Shown: piece after piece, positions 37,389 to 46,295 of the stretch
Numbering within the stretch: the stretch's first letter is position 1
How the letters are laid out: every line of letters begins with the position of its first letter
From: Vibrio splendidus
GTDB lineage: Bacteria > Pseudomonadota > Gammaproteobacteria > Enterobacterales > Vibrionaceae
Length of the DNA: 64,000 nucleotides
Assembly: GCF_024347615.1 (NCBI RefSeq)
Contig: NZ_AP025508.1
Location: 1,054,001-1,118,000 of the forward strand
Reading direction: 5' to 3'
Notes under the pieces: generated by a model
Seen by the model: the letters and a program-made list of their open reading frames with translations, nothing else
Databases searched by the model: none
What the model was told of the DNA's origin: nothing
Position numbers and translations under genes: made by a program

Positions 37389-37829
37389 ATGAAAAAGGCT
37401 CTAATTCTTATTACGTCTTTAGTATCGTTTGGCCTACTTGTTGGTTGCCAAGCAACATCAGAAACGAACGCTTCTCAGGAAGTGGTTGCAGAGAACACTC
37501 AAGTGATTTCAGGAACAGTAAGCTACCGTGAAAGAATTGCATTGCCAGAGAATGCCGTGGTGACTGTTACGCTAGAAGACATCTCACTGGCTGACGCACC
37601 ATCGACAGTTATCGCAACTCAAGAGTTCACCACAGACGGTAAGCAAGTACCGTTCGCATTCGAGCTAAGCTACGACAACGACAAAATTAAAGCTAACCAC
37701 CGTTACAACATGCGCGCAGCGATTCACGTTGACGGTAAACTGCGTTTCACTACTGACACTATTAAGTCAGTAATTACTGATGTAGAAAATACACAGCAAG
37801 CAGACCTACGTTTGGTTGGTGTTCGTTAA
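37389..37829 (+). CDS. ybaY: YbaY-family lipoprotein
   Basis: A 146-residue lipoprotein, lipobox LLVGC (C20). The body is the type III secretion-like pilotin/YbaY beta-sandwich: ISGTVSYRERIALPENAVVTVTLEDISLADAPSTVIATQEF and RYNMRAAIHVDGKLRFTTDT. The role is unsettled. The ATG at 37389 is preferred to the TTG at 37383 because it starts a standard lipoprotein signal. The local order tesB-ybaY-atl-ffs matches E. coli, which supports the gene names. Confidence 0.88.
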   Translation: MKKALILITSLVSFGLLVGCQATSETNASQEVVAENTQVISGTVSYRERIALPENAVVTVTLEDISLADAPSTVIATQEFTTDGKQVPFAFELSYDNDKIKANHRYNMRAAIHVDGKLRFTTDTIKSVITDVENTQQADLRLVGVR

Positions 37830-37904
37830 TCAGAAATCGATGCCACTGTTAAGGCATCTTGATTGGCTTAACTTAGCCAGTTGAATCAGCGATTAGTGGC
37901 AGCT

Positions 37905-38207
37905 CTAGGGCTGCCATTTGTATATTCTGAGTTTGATCTTTCCTGCATCACTCACCTCAATCCCTTCTTTAATCAAATGCTGCTTTTGTCGGGCGAACGA
38001 ATCACCCTTTAAAGATATTTCACCCTTGCTGTTTATCACTCGATACCAAGGCAGTTTGCTACCTTCTGGCAGGTTACCCAGCGCTTTACCTACATGGCGC
38101 GCATAGCCCGGAAATCCTGAAAAACGTGCTATGTCTCCATAAGTTGTTACTTTCCCATATGGAATTTGGTGAATCACAGCAAAGATTTGAGGCAAAAATT
38201 GGTCCAT
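37905..38207 (-). CDS. atl: alkyltransferase-like DNA repair protein Atl
   Basis: A 100-residue protein related to O6-methylguanine-DNA methyltransferase. The acceptor cysteine of the PCHRV motif is replaced by tryptophan: P53-W54-Y55-R56-V57. Such Atl proteins bind alkylated guanine without repairing it and mark it for nucleotide excision repair. The DNA-binding helix (FPGYARHVGKAL) is intact. E. coli Atl (YbaZ) sits in the same place, between ybaY and ffs. Confidence 0.93.
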   Translation of the reverse strand: MDQFLPQIFAVIHQIPYGKVTTYGDIARFSGFPGYARHVGKALGNLPEGSKLPWYRVINSKGEISLKGDSFARQKQHLIKEGIEVSDAGKIKLRIYKWQP

Positions 38208-38258
38208 ACTAAATGTTCCTAGTTCATTAATACCACGGATCGGTAGAAGGAGAGGGCT

Positions 38259-39002
38259 ATGGTATTTACAACGTTTCAGTTCTTGATAACCACATTATTA
38301 GCGGTTGTCTGCGCGAGAGCAATCAGTTTAAGTGAGGGAGATATCCCAGTACTTGCAATGGTCATTCCTGCTTTATGGATTCTGCCGCAAGGAGGCATCG
38401 CAGGATTAGCTTTGCTTGTTTCCATGACCACTTATGGTCTAACCCTTCCTTTGCAGCCCATCACGCTGTCTGTCAGTGCGTGGGTACTATTCCCGCTATT
38501 GATGGTGGTCTTCTCAAGACGTAGTAGTTTGTCAGTCGTGATTATTTCCGGCCTAATTGTGACTACTTTGCAGGTTGGGATCATGGTGACACAATCAGCA
38601 GGCAAGCTTGAAGGCGTCCCGTGGGTTACCACACTTCAGACCTTATCAATCATCGTGATTTGGTGGGCGGCAAATCATCTTAAGCCAGCCAGCCGACACA
38701 GCTGGTGGTCATTAGGCTTAATACTTCCATTATGGATAGCCGATTTACCTTATGCCGCTTTGGTTGCCTTGTGTGTAACGGGCATCATGGCATCGATGGA
38801 AACGCTGACGCGCTTGAAAACCTTCCGCTGGAATAAACTATTATGTTGGACACTGCCAACGGTCGGTTTTGCGGCTCTGGTGATTACTCCAAGCATCGAA
38901 GTGCCTAGTCCAGTCTTTGTGGTGTGGTTGTGTCTATTAGGTACCGCGTGGATGACAGACTACATCATTCGCACAGAAGATAACGAAGACATCGATATCT
39001 AG
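38259..39002 (+). CDS. conserved multi-pass membrane protein, 247 residues
   Basis: Seven or eight predicted membrane helices, few charges, and an acidic C-terminal tail (RTEDNEDIDI). No transporter signature is visible and I recognise no family. It is divergent from atl by 51 bp and lies directly upstream of the 4.5S RNA gene. A GGAG ribosome binding site (aaggagaggg) precedes the ATG. Confidence 0.7.
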   Translation: MVFTTFQFLITTLLAVVCARAISLSEGDIPVLAMVIPALWILPQGGIAGLALLVSMTTYGLTLPLQPITLSVSAWVLFPLLMVVFSRRSSLSVVIISGLIVTTLQVGIMVTQSAGKLEGVPWVTTLQTLSIIVIWWAANHLKPASRHSWWSLGLILPLWIADLPYAALVALCVTGIMASMETLTRLKTFRWNKLLCWTLPTVGFAALVITPSIEVPSPVFVVWLCLLGTAWMTDYIIRTEDNEDIDI

Positions 39003-39029
39003 TACACCAGCAATCCAAACCTTCCAAAT

Positions 39030-39060
39030 GCAGGTAAATGGTGAATTTACCTGCGATTTT
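39030..39060 (+). terminator. Hairpin after the membrane-protein gene
   Basis: Perfect 10-bp stem GCAGGTAAAT (39030-39039) / ATTTACCTGC (39045-39054), five-base loop, then GATTTTC. Short T-run. Confidence 0.6.
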
Positions 39061-39194
39061 CTAGTGGTTTGAATAAAGGATAAGCACTTAGACCGCAATT
39101 GTTCAAAAATAGGGTGGAAGGGCTTGCAATGGTTGCTGTGATGCTTAATAATCCAATCACTCTTTGAGGCAAGCCTCTTAGAAAACGAATCTAT

Positions 39195-39300
39195 GGGGGC
39201 CTGGTCCTCCCGCAACAATAGCTCGTGAACTCGGTCAGGCCTGGAAGGGAGCAGCCGCAGCGAGTGACTTGTGTGCCGGGATGTGGCTGGGTTCCCACCC
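39195..39300 (+). ncRNA. ffs: 4.5S RNA (bacterial SRP RNA)
   Basis: About 106 bases, aligned to E. coli 4.5S RNA from GGGGGC to CCCACCC. The conserved domain IV loop is clear: GGTCAGGCCTGGAAGGGAGCAGCC with GGAAG tetraloop region, and GTGTGCCGGGATGTGGCTGG on the other side. With Ffh it forms the signal recognition particle for inner-membrane protein targeting. Position near atl and ybaY agrees with E. coli. Ends are estimated from the alignment. Confidence 0.96.
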
Positions 39301-39304
39301 TTTA

Positions 39305-39336
39305 AAAAAGCCGTTACTTATGTGACGGCTTTTTGC
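39305..39336. terminator. Terminator of ffs, also usable by the opposite gene
   Basis: Stem AAAAAGCCGT (39305-39314) / ACGGCTTTTT (39325-39334), symmetric A- and T-runs. Confidence 0.85.
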
Positions 39337-39399
39337 TATCTGAAGCTTTTTAAAGTGAACAACAGTTCGCAATTAGTTTAGTCCACACTGCATACCAAA

Positions 39400-40161
39400 C
39401 TATTCGTAAATGCTGTATGAAAAGTACTTACTTGCGATTTTTTGATGCTGACCATTGTCGATCAAGCGCTGGATACCGTCATCAATAAGATCTTTGAGTT
39501 CATTATCTTGTTTTCGTACCGCGACACCAATACCACGCCCGAACCATTTTTCTTCTGTAAATTTAGGACCCGTAAAGTGGTAGTCCTTACCTTGTTCCGT
39601 TTCAAGAAAGCCCGCATTGAGTCCCATAGAACCACCAAACACGCTATCTAGGCGCCCGTTGAGTAAATCGGTAAAGGCTTCGTCGAATGATCCATAACGC
39701 TTGATATCTACATTTGGGTAGATCTCGGAAAGGTATTTGTCACCAATGGTAGCGCGCTGAACCCCAATTGTTAGTTCATTTAAGCTGCCGTCATCCATAT
39801 TGATTTCACGCCCCTTTTCCATGACAAAACGAGTGGGAACTTTAGCGTAAGGCATAGTGAAATTAACTTTCTTTTCTCGCTCTTCAGTGATAGTCATCGC
39901 AGCAATGATTGCGTCGTTTTTTCTGCTTAAAAGCGAAGGGATAATCCCGTCCCAGTCAGTTTTTGAGATAACGCATTTTACTTGTAGCTCAATACATAGA
40001 GCATTAGCCAAGTCGACTTCAAATCCTTCTAATTGGCCGTCTTGTGTCGTCCAGCTGAATGGTGGGTATGCTCCTTCCACCGTAAATCGGATTTGCTTCC
40101 AATCTTTTGCGTAAGTAAATACTGAGAAAACACTGACGAATACAACAAATATCCACTTCAT
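39400..40161 (-). CDS. amino-acid ABC-type solute-binding protein (orphan)
   Basis: A 253-residue periplasmic binding protein of the HisJ/ArtI class with a signal peptide (ending VFTYA). Motifs are FTVEGAYPPFSWTTQDGQLEGFEVDLANAL, AAMTITEEREKKVNFTMPY and FGGSMGLNAGFLE. Cationic amino acids are the usual ligands of this group, but the pocket cannot be read reliably by eye. No permease or ATPase gene is nearby, so it must share a transporter or serve as a chemosensory binding protein. Confidence 0.85.
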   Translation of the reverse strand: MKWIFVVFVSVFSVFTYAKDWKQIRFTVEGAYPPFSWTTQDGQLEGFEVDLANALCIELQVKCVISKTDWDGIIPSLLSRKNDAIIAAMTITEEREKKVNFTMPYAKVPTRFVMEKGREINMDDGSLNELTIGVQRATIGDKYLSEIYPNVDIKRYGSFDEAFTDLLNGRLDSVFGGSMGLNAGFLETEQGKDYHFTGPKFTEEKWFGRGIGVAVRKQDNELKDLIDDGIQRLIDNGQHQKIASKYFSYSIYE

Positions 40162-40388
40162 TTTTATTTCCTTATAGTTTTAATGGATAAGTATGGTTAA
40201 TCAAATGTTAAAAAATATCAATGTTAATGCATATCATTGTGAGCAAAGGCATTAGATAACTTCTGGAACTCTTGTTTCCCAAACTAATTACACGACTTTT
40301 TTTTATCTAAATTTCTATTTATATCTTTCATAAACAGTAACTTGCTGTACTTACCGCAAGATCTTTAAGATCCTCTCCTTTGATTTAT

Positions 40389-40402
40389 GTTGCACCTGAA
40401 AC
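40389..40402. promoter_or_regulatory. MarR-type operator 1, over the -35 box
   Basis: GTTGCACCTGAAAC, nearly palindromic. It contains the -35 TTGCAC (40390-40395). A second copy lies 43 bp downstream. Confidence 0.55.
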
Positions 40403-40417
40403 AAAATTTAATATAAT
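40390..40417 (+). promoter_or_regulatory. Promoter of the HlyD-DUF2955-MarR operon
   Basis: -35 TTGCAC (40390-40395), 16-bp spacer, consensus -10 TATAAT (40412-40417). It is flanked by two copies of GTTGCANNTGAAAC. Confidence 0.7.
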
Positions 40418-40431
40418 GAGCGCATTATTTT

Positions 40432-40445
40432 GTTGCAGGTGAAAC
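40432..40445. promoter_or_regulatory. MarR-type operator 2, after the transcription start
   Basis: GTTGCAGGTGAAAC, ending 3 bp before the HlyD start codon. It differs from operator 1 only at the central two bases. Confidence 0.55.
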
Positions 40446-40448
40446 ATT

Positions 40449-41498
40449 ATGGCTAATAAAGCGTATCAATGGATGCTCTATCTAACACTTGGCACCAGTG
40501 CCTTGTTTGCTCTTTTCTTGGTGGCAAGTGACAACCTTGCGCCATTCACAACTCAAGCTCAATTGCACATTCCAACCAGCCGTATTGCTGCAGAAGTGTC
40601 GGCGCCAGTGGTGGAGTTGGCTGTTAAGAATGGTCAGGATGTAAAAAAAGGGGACGTGCTAGTTCGCTTAGATCCAACTCGTTTTGAATTGGCGTTAACT
40701 CAGGCTGAAGCGGCTTTGGTTGAAGCAGAGCAAAGCTATGAAGCAAACAAGCAGCTCTTGCATGGTGCAGAAGCGACGTTACGTCAGCGCCAACACGAAG
40801 CTGTGAATGCCGAGAGAAAATTGAAGCGTAACCAGCAATTGATTTCGAGAAAGCTTGTTAGCCAAGAAACGCTAGACGATAGCCGAGCGGACACGATTGT
40901 AAGACAGCAAGCCGTCGAAGCTGCGCAAGCCGATATTGAGCAGATAAAAGCTGAGCTTGAGAAAAGCAGCGACAACGGTGCTTTGGCTGTTGCTCGAACT
41001 CGCGTTGAACTGGCGCAATTGGATTTGGACAAAACGACAATCGTCGCGCCTGTTGATGGCGTAATCAGCAATCTCAACCTTAACTCAGGAACCTATGTTG
41101 GCGCTGGCAGCCCCGTTTTGTTTTTGGTTGATCGCCAGCATGCTTGGATTAACGCAGACTTCAACGAAAAGGGCAGTGCAAATCTGACTGCGGGAACAAC
41201 CGTTCGTTTGGTGTTTGATGCAATGCCTGGTGAGGTATTTGAGGGAAATATTCAAGGGCGTGAACTGGCTATCTATGATGCGAGTAGCGACAACAGCGGC
41301 CTCGCGAAAGTCGTGAACGATGATCGCTGGATTCGAGACCAACAAAAAGTGCGTACACAAGTAACGCTGCCGTCACTTGATCACTCATTGTTCTCAGGCT
41401 CTAAAGTGAGCGTGATGGTGGTGCCTGAAGCGACGTTTTGGGATGTGATCGGAAGTGCATGGATGGAAGTGCTAGCTCGCATTCGCTACGTAGTTTAA
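40449..41498 (+). CDS. HlyD/EmrA-family membrane fusion protein
   Basis: A 349-residue adaptor with one N-terminal membrane helix (residues 8-26), a lipoyl half (RIAAEVSAPVVELAVKNGQDVKKGDVLVRLD), a long coiled coil (about 75-185), the second lipoyl half (TTIVAPVDGVISNLNLNSGTYVGAG) and a beta domain (AWINADFNEKGSANLTAGTTVRLVFDAMP). It would couple the following DUF2955 permease to the cell envelope, exporting an aromatic or drug-like compound. First gene of a three-gene operon ending in a MarR regulator. Confidence 0.88.
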   Translation: MANKAYQWMLYLTLGTSALFALFLVASDNLAPFTTQAQLHIPTSRIAAEVSAPVVELAVKNGQDVKKGDVLVRLDPTRFELALTQAEAALVEAEQSYEANKQLLHGAEATLRQRQHEAVNAERKLKRNQQLISRKLVSQETLDDSRADTIVRQQAVEAAQADIEQIKAELEKSSDNGALAVARTRVELAQLDLDKTTIVAPVDGVISNLNLNSGTYVGAGSPVLFLVDRQHAWINADFNEKGSANLTAGTTVRLVFDAMPGEVFEGNIQGRELAIYDASSDNSGLAKVVNDDRWIRDQQKVRTQVTLPSLDHSLFSGSKVSVMVVPEATFWDVIGSAWMEVLARIRYVV

Positions 41499-41570
41499 CT
41501 GTGCTCTTCAATCATCGACTAACTGACTACCCACTGACGAAATAACGATTTACGACCTAAGAGGCAGATT

Positions 41571-42584
41571 ATGAATAACGAAGTTCGAGGCCCGATTAAC
41601 TGGTCTGAAGTAGCTTGGATCAGCGCTATTGTGTCTTTGGGTATGTTGGCTCAACTTTGGCTACAGCTAGGTGTTGCGGCATACCTCGCTCTTTATCCGG
41701 TAATGGCGGCGACCAAGATTAACGACTACTCAGTGAGAGGTATGCTCAAAGCGTTTCTCCCTATCTTGGGTGTCGCTTGTGTGGCTCTGCTTGTCGATCA
41801 GTTATTTGCCTCACACCCGGCAGTGGTTTGGGTGATCAGTTTATGGGTATTTGATTTAGCAAGAAGGTGGGCCGACACGCCAGCCAAACTTGGGAAAATC
41901 TACATCCCATTGCTCAATTGGTTTTTGGTGATTGTGTTTGCACAACATGGCCCAATGCCAATGACGGACTGGGTTCGCGATATAGCAGTGAGCATGGTGA
42001 CGACCATGGTTGTGGTGAGATTTGTGATGCTGTTCTTAAAGCCGCCCAAAGCGATGCCGCCGCTGCCAATGCAAAGTGTTCCTGTAACGTACCAGCAGCG
42101 AGTGATATATGTGGTCATGCTTGGCGTTGGTTTAGCATTTTTGATGATGGTCGATTTGATTGCCGCGACGTTCTGCATGATGCCTGTGATTATTGCGGCT
42201 GCGCAAAGTGAACGCATGAACTATCAAATGGTGGTGAAAAACTGTTTACAAGCCCACGTTGGTGGTTGTGCATTGGCGTTGGTCTTCGTCACCTTGTTAG
42301 CGGGGCAACACTCCTATAATTGGGTGTATATCATTGGACTAACAAGCTTGGTGACCATGATAGCAATTTGGATCAGCGGCAGTCGTGGTGGCGTGCGAGG
42401 TATGCATACTGAAGCGATGTTAGGAACTATGCTACCATTGCAACTCTATGTTTCAGCAACCGATCTTGGTTTGCAAGATACCTACTTTCGTGCAGAGTTA
42501 ATGTCCATCGTGTTGGCATTATTAGTGGTCTGCCAAGGAATTATATATGGAAAATCAACCAGCATTATCCATCACCGGAATTGA
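41571..42584 (+). CDS. DUF2955 / FUSC-like membrane protein
   Basis: A 337-residue integral membrane protein with about ten helices, of the DUF2955 family related to aromatic-acid exporters of the FUSC superfamily. Segments include GVAAYLALYPVMAATKINDYSVRGMLKAFLP and ISGSRGGVRGMHTEAMLGTMLPLQLYV. It is paired with the HlyD adaptor, the same arrangement as AaeA-AaeB, so an aromatic or amphipathic substrate is likely. The last 38 bp overlap the MarR gene. Confidence 0.85.
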   Translation: MNNEVRGPINWSEVAWISAIVSLGMLAQLWLQLGVAAYLALYPVMAATKINDYSVRGMLKAFLPILGVACVALLVDQLFASHPAVVWVISLWVFDLARRWADTPAKLGKIYIPLLNWFLVIVFAQHGPMPMTDWVRDIAVSMVTTMVVVRFVMLFLKPPKAMPPLPMQSVPVTYQQRVIYVVMLGVGLAFLMMVDLIAATFCMMPVIIAAAQSERMNYQMVVKNCLQAHVGGCALALVFVTLLAGQHSYNWVYIIGLTSLVTMIAIWISGSRGGVRGMHTEAMLGTMLPLQLYVSATDLGLQDTYFRAELMSIVLALLVVCQGIIYGKSTSIIHHRN

Positions 42585-43014
42585 TGCACTCGACAGCAAT
42601 CCTATGTTCTTAATGGGCTTTGCTTACAAACAGTTTCGAGCTCAAGTTACCGCTGAGATGGGCACCACTTCGGGCATTTCTCTAGAGATGTTTGGTGCGC
42701 TTCGAGTGTTAGATAAGCATGGCAAAATAACTCAGCAAGAGTTAACCAATTACTTGCTTCGAAATCGCTCTGTGACCAAGCGTTTGGTTGATAACGCGAT
42801 TAAGCTGAACCTTATTGAGGCCAGCAAGAGTGAAACGAACAAAAAGGTAAAACTTCTTTCTTTAACGGAAGAGGGCAAGAAGCTTGCCGAATATTGTGAG
42901 CCTATGGTCGATAGTATCAGCGAGCAGTTTCAGAGTGCGTTGAGTGAAGACGAATCCAAGCAGTTACAGACCTTGTTGGCTAAGCTTGTAAAAACAGACC
43001 AATTCGTCGACTGA
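42547..43014 (+). CDS. MarR-family transcriptional regulator
   Basis: A 155-residue winged-helix regulator (QQELTNYLLRNRSVTKRLVDNAIKLNLIEASKSETNKKVKLLSLTEEGKKLA, residues 58-115). It starts inside the end of the permease gene, with a GGAATTAT ribosome binding site, so it is translated with the operon it likely represses. The two GTTGCANNTGAAAC sites at the operon promoter are its probable operators. The inducer would be the pump substrate. Confidence 0.85.
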   Translation: MENQPALSITGIDALDSNPMFLMGFAYKQFRAQVTAEMGTTSGISLEMFGALRVLDKHGKITQQELTNYLLRNRSVTKRLVDNAIKLNLIEASKSETNKKVKLLSLTEEGKKLAEYCEPMVDSISEQFQSALSEDESKQLQTLLAKLVKTDQFVD

Positions 43015-43066
43015 TTATGCGATCGAAGGTGTGGGTCTAATAACCATCGAATAAAGAGTAAGTGGC

Positions 43067-43606
43067 ATGACATACAAAATATTAGCGATGCTAATGATTA
43101 AGCTGTTGTTTACGTTTCGTGGCAGTAAACCCACGTCTAAAATTCCCGCCTCTGACTTTGATGCCGAACGCTTCGCTGGTACATGGTATTCCGCTTGTTA
43201 TATCCCGCATCCATTGCAATCAAAGCTCGGTTCTTTGTCGTTTAGCTTTTTATTTGAATCTGACGGTAATCTTAAGCTGACAACTCGAGGCTACAACGCG
43301 AAAAAGAATGAGTGGAAGACCAAAGAACGAGCCGCAACATTTAAGGGCTCTCAAACCGAAGCGTGGTTTTCAGTCGAAGCGAATAGCCCTTATGAGAAGC
43401 AGAGAAAGGTGATTTTCTTGAATGAAGATTACACTCAGGCTTTGTTGGTGGGTCCTACCAAAAATACCTTACAGATCTTGTATCGCACTGCAGAGTTCAC
43501 TAAACAAGACTTAGACTCGCTGATTGAACGGGCGCAGAGCATGGGTTTTAAAACCAGTAAGCTAGTTCGTGTGTCACAACATATCAATGATGTGCCTGAA
43601 CAATAA
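43067..43606 (+). CDS. lipocalin-family protein
   Basis: A 179-residue lipocalin. The first structurally conserved region is FAGTWYSACYIPHPLQ (G38-T39-W40), followed by FESDGNLKLTTRGYNAKKNEWKTKERAATFKG and the third region ALLVGPTKNTLQILYRTAEF. Unlike E. coli Blc, the short hydrophobic start (ILAMLMIKLLFTF) has no lipobox cysteine, so it is not a standard lipoprotein. It may be anchored by that segment or be periplasmic. Binding of a lipid or heme-like ligand is the family role. Confidence 0.82.
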   Translation: MTYKILAMLMIKLLFTFRGSKPTSKIPASDFDAERFAGTWYSACYIPHPLQSKLGSLSFSFLFESDGNLKLTTRGYNAKKNEWKTKERAATFKGSQTEAWFSVEANSPYEKQRKVIFLNEDYTQALLVGPTKNTLQILYRTAEFTKQDLDSLIERAQSMGFKTSKLVRVSQHINDVPEQ

Positions 43607-43670
43607 AGTAAGTTCGGCTAGTCCTGACTAGGTAGCTCGGCTAATAAGCAAACAACATTGCTAACCCGTC

Positions 43671-44009
43671 CTAATTCGCAGGCAACACTACTGCCGATGC
43701 TTCTTCGTCTGAATCTTCTTTGTCTTCTACTTGGTCAGCAACCCAGTCAATTGTCTTTGTTAGATAAAGCTTGTTGGTTTCGGTATCACACCAACTCTTG
43801 GATAATCCTCTTCGATTGAATTCACTGCCAATAGCTGCGAGTGTCTGGTTACTTGAGCGCCCGTAATACAAGGTGTCGCACAGTTGCAGGTTCGACATGG
43901 ATTGTGGGTATGTGTTAACCGACGAGGAGTTCATGCTCAGTGCTTTGGATTGATTGTGCGTACAGCCTGTAAGGCTCAGGAAAAAGAAAAGGATTAGCGT
44001 ATTTTTCAT
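43671..44009 (-). CDS. hypothetical lipoprotein, 112 residues
   Basis: Signal peptide with lipobox LSLTGC (C16). The rest is short: a segment SNLQLCDTLYYGRSSNQTLAAIGSEFNRRGLSKSWCD resembling conserved short repeats of Vibrio lipoproteins, with two cysteines that could pair, and an acidic tail (EDKEDSDEEA). No function known. Confidence 0.65.
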   Translation of the reverse strand: MKNTLILFFFLSLTGCTHNQSKALSMNSSSVNTYPQSMSNLQLCDTLYYGRSSNQTLAAIGSEFNRRGLSKSWCDTETNKLYLTKTIDWVADQVEDKEDSDEEASAVVLPAN

Positions 44010-44246
44010 GTTGTATCAGGTCTATTGCCGATGATTTGAAGACAGTATTGGCGTGTATGATTAAATTATTGTCAATTTTTTGCCAACTAGTTATAGACCA
44101 AGACTTTCCTCCCAGTTAGAAAGCGTTATTAAGCCAACGACAAAAACGGTATTAACAAACAAAAGCGCAATTTTGTACAAAAGCTGAAAGAGACTATAGA
44201 GTAGACTGAATAAGTCGCTCGATAATCAACAGGCTTGGAAATTGTT

Positions 44247-45080
44247 ATGGAGAACAAGAAACGCTCTAAAGAGAAGGCCGAATATAAGATAACCGAAGAG
44301 CTCGGTGGCCTTGAAATTCTTAATGCTGAATACGAAAAGCAGAACTTCTCGCGCCACAGCCACGAGGGCTATACGCTGGGAGTCATCGAGCAGGGCGCTC
44401 AGCGTTTCTATCGAACGGGCGGACATCATATTGCACCACAAAATGCGATTATTCTGGTCAATGCCGACGAAGTTCATAGCGGTCACTCTGCCACTGAAGG
44501 CGGTTGGGCGTATCGAGCCATGTATCCACTCCCAGATCAACTTGCCAAGATCACTCAAGAGCTAAACCTACCCAATTACGGCGCGCCTTACTTCCCAAGA
44601 GCGGTTGTTGAAGATCCTGAACTCGCCAATCAATTGAGATTAGTCTTTAACACGATTGATGAATCTGACAATCGCTTGTTAAGAGAAACCTTGATGTACG
44701 GGATGTTGGTTAAACTGATTAGCCGACACGGAAAATCGCCGCTTAACCCTCAACTCGACGGAAAAACTCAGCGCCAGCTTGTCTTGGTGAAAGAGTTCTT
44801 AGATGATTTTCCACAAGCCGATGTGTCCCTCGAGGAGCTGTCTAAGTTAGCGGCATTGAGTCCGTTTCACTTAGTGCGTTCTTTTCAAAAAGAGTTTGGT
44901 CTTCCGCCACATGCGTATCAAATCCAATCTCGGTTAAGGCTTTCGCGTAAGTTATTGAAACAAGGACATACCATTTCAGACACCGCGCAAGAGTGTGGCT
45001 TTCACGACCAAAGCCATTTTCATCGACACTTCAAAAAGGCCAATGGCTACACGCCGGGGCAATACATTAAAATGCTCTAA
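44247..45080 (+). CDS. AraC-family transcriptional regulator
   Basis: A 277-residue regulator: N-terminal cupin sensor domain (HSHEGYTLGVIEQGAQRFYRTGGHHIAPQNAIILVNADEVHSG, residues 30-75) and two C-terminal helix-turn-helix units (LSKLAALSPFHLVRSFQKEFGLPPHAYQ; ISDTAQECGFHDQSHFHRHFKKANGYTPGQY). This AraC class often sits beside LysE or AzlC exporters and controls them, and the AzlCD genes follow in the same direction after 104 bp. The frame opens at a TTG at 44235; the ATG at 44247 is chosen. Confidence 0.88.
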   Translation: MENKKRSKEKAEYKITEELGGLEILNAEYEKQNFSRHSHEGYTLGVIEQGAQRFYRTGGHHIAPQNAIILVNADEVHSGHSATEGGWAYRAMYPLPDQLAKITQELNLPNYGAPYFPRAVVEDPELANQLRLVFNTIDESDNRLLRETLMYGMLVKLISRHGKSPLNPQLDGKTQRQLVLVKEFLDDFPQADVSLEELSKLAALSPFHLVRSFQKEFGLPPHAYQIQSRLRLSRKLLKQGHTISDTAQECGFHDQSHFHRHFKKANGYTPGQYIKML

Positions 45081-45184
45081 ATCGGACACCTTAATTGGTT
45101 CGCGAAATCGAGCAAGTTTGTACAATCGAACCGACTCAACTCTTCTTACATTGAATAGCGAATGTAAAGAGAGAAAAGAATGAT

Positions 45185-45913
45185 ATGGACAGTGAAACAA
45201 TGGATAGACGAACACAGTTATGGAAGGGCGTTTTAGCGGGAATGCCTTTGAGTATTGCGGTAATCCCTTGGGGAATTCTTGCGGGCTCATATGCGATAGA
45301 TGCTGGATTGAGTCAGCTTCAAGCGCAAGCGATGTCGGCTATTTTGTTTGCTGGCTCAGCGCAACTTGTCGCCGCGGGTATGTTCAAAGCGGGTATTGGT
45401 TTAGGCACCATGTTGTTGACTACCTTATTCATCACCTCAAGGCACTTTCTGTATAGCGTATCGATGCGTGACAAAATCAGCCATCTTCCTGCGCGTTGGC
45501 GTCTATTACTCGGTTTTTGGCTCACCGATGAGCTGTTCGCGATTTGTAGTGGGCAGTCTCAGCAAGAGTTTAATCGTTGGTACGCTGCGGGTGTAGGTGG
45601 TGGTTTTTACCTCGTTTGGAATATCGCGAGCTTCGTTGGCATTGTCGCGGGAAGCCAAATTCCTTCGCTTAATGAGATTGGGCTCGACTTCGCGGTTGCA
45701 GCAACCTTTATCGCTTTGGTGTTCCCACTAATCCGAACTCTACCCGTCGTGGTGTGTGTGGTTGTTTCACTGGTCACTTCGGTTGCCATGTCGGTTAACA
45801 ATATTGAGGGCGGGCTAATGATTGCAGCGATTGCCGGTATGTTAGCGGGCTTTTTCAGTGAATCGTTCCAAGAGCGAAACAACGGTAACAAGACAATCGT
45901 GGAGGGGAAATAG
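45185..45913 (+). CDS. azlC: AzlC-family branched-chain amino acid exporter, large subunit
   Basis: A 242-residue membrane protein with about six to eight helices, of the AzlC/YgaZ family (GMPLSIAVIPWGILAGSYAIDAGLSQLQAQAMSAILFAGSAQLVA; ITSRHFLYSVSMRDKI). AzlC and AzlD together export branched-chain amino acids or related compounds such as methionine. The small partner starts 2 bp after its stop. Confidence 0.9.
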   Translation: MDSETMDRRTQLWKGVLAGMPLSIAVIPWGILAGSYAIDAGLSQLQAQAMSAILFAGSAQLVAAGMFKAGIGLGTMLLTTLFITSRHFLYSVSMRDKISHLPARWRLLLGFWLTDELFAICSGQSQQEFNRWYAAGVGGGFYLVWNIASFVGIVAGSQIPSLNEIGLDFAVAATFIALVFPLIRTLPVVVCVVVSLVTSVAMSVNNIEGGLMIAAIAGMLAGFFSESFQERNNGNKTIVEGK

Positions 45914-45915
45914 AG

Positions 45916-46245
45916 ATGATTTGGTTAACGATATTCCTCATGACTGCGATTGTTTTCTTTAGTCGGTATCTGTTTCTTGAGCCTGCGATCCCGCTTCGAC
46001 TCAATCAAACCGCAAGACGCCTATTACGCTATTCAAGCCCAGCGGTACTGACAGCGATTTGGGGACCCATTGTATTTGCTCCTGAACAAACATTTTGGCC
46101 AAGCCTTGAAAACCCATACTTGATAGGTGCGGTGGTGACTGGCTTGCTGATTTGGAAAACAGGTAATGTGCTACTTACTATCGGCGTCAGTATGGGGGTG
46201 TTTTTGTTCTATAACCTTGTAGCGGTTGATTACCTTTTCTCTTGA
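45916..46245 (+). CDS. azlD: AzlD-family exporter, small subunit
   Basis: A 109-residue protein with four membrane helices of the AzlD/YgaH family (FSRYLFLEPAIPLRLNQTARRLLRYSSPAVLTAIWGPIVF). It follows azlC directly, and the two make one exporter. Confidence 0.88.
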   Translation: MIWLTIFLMTAIVFFSRYLFLEPAIPLRLNQTARRLLRYSSPAVLTAIWGPIVFAPEQTFWPSLENPYLIGAVVTGLLIWKTGNVLLTIGVSMGVFLFYNLVAVDYLFS

Positions 46246-46295
46246 GTTTCAGCCTAGGCTTTGTGTTTCTCCTATTCTTTAAGGGCTGTATAAAA

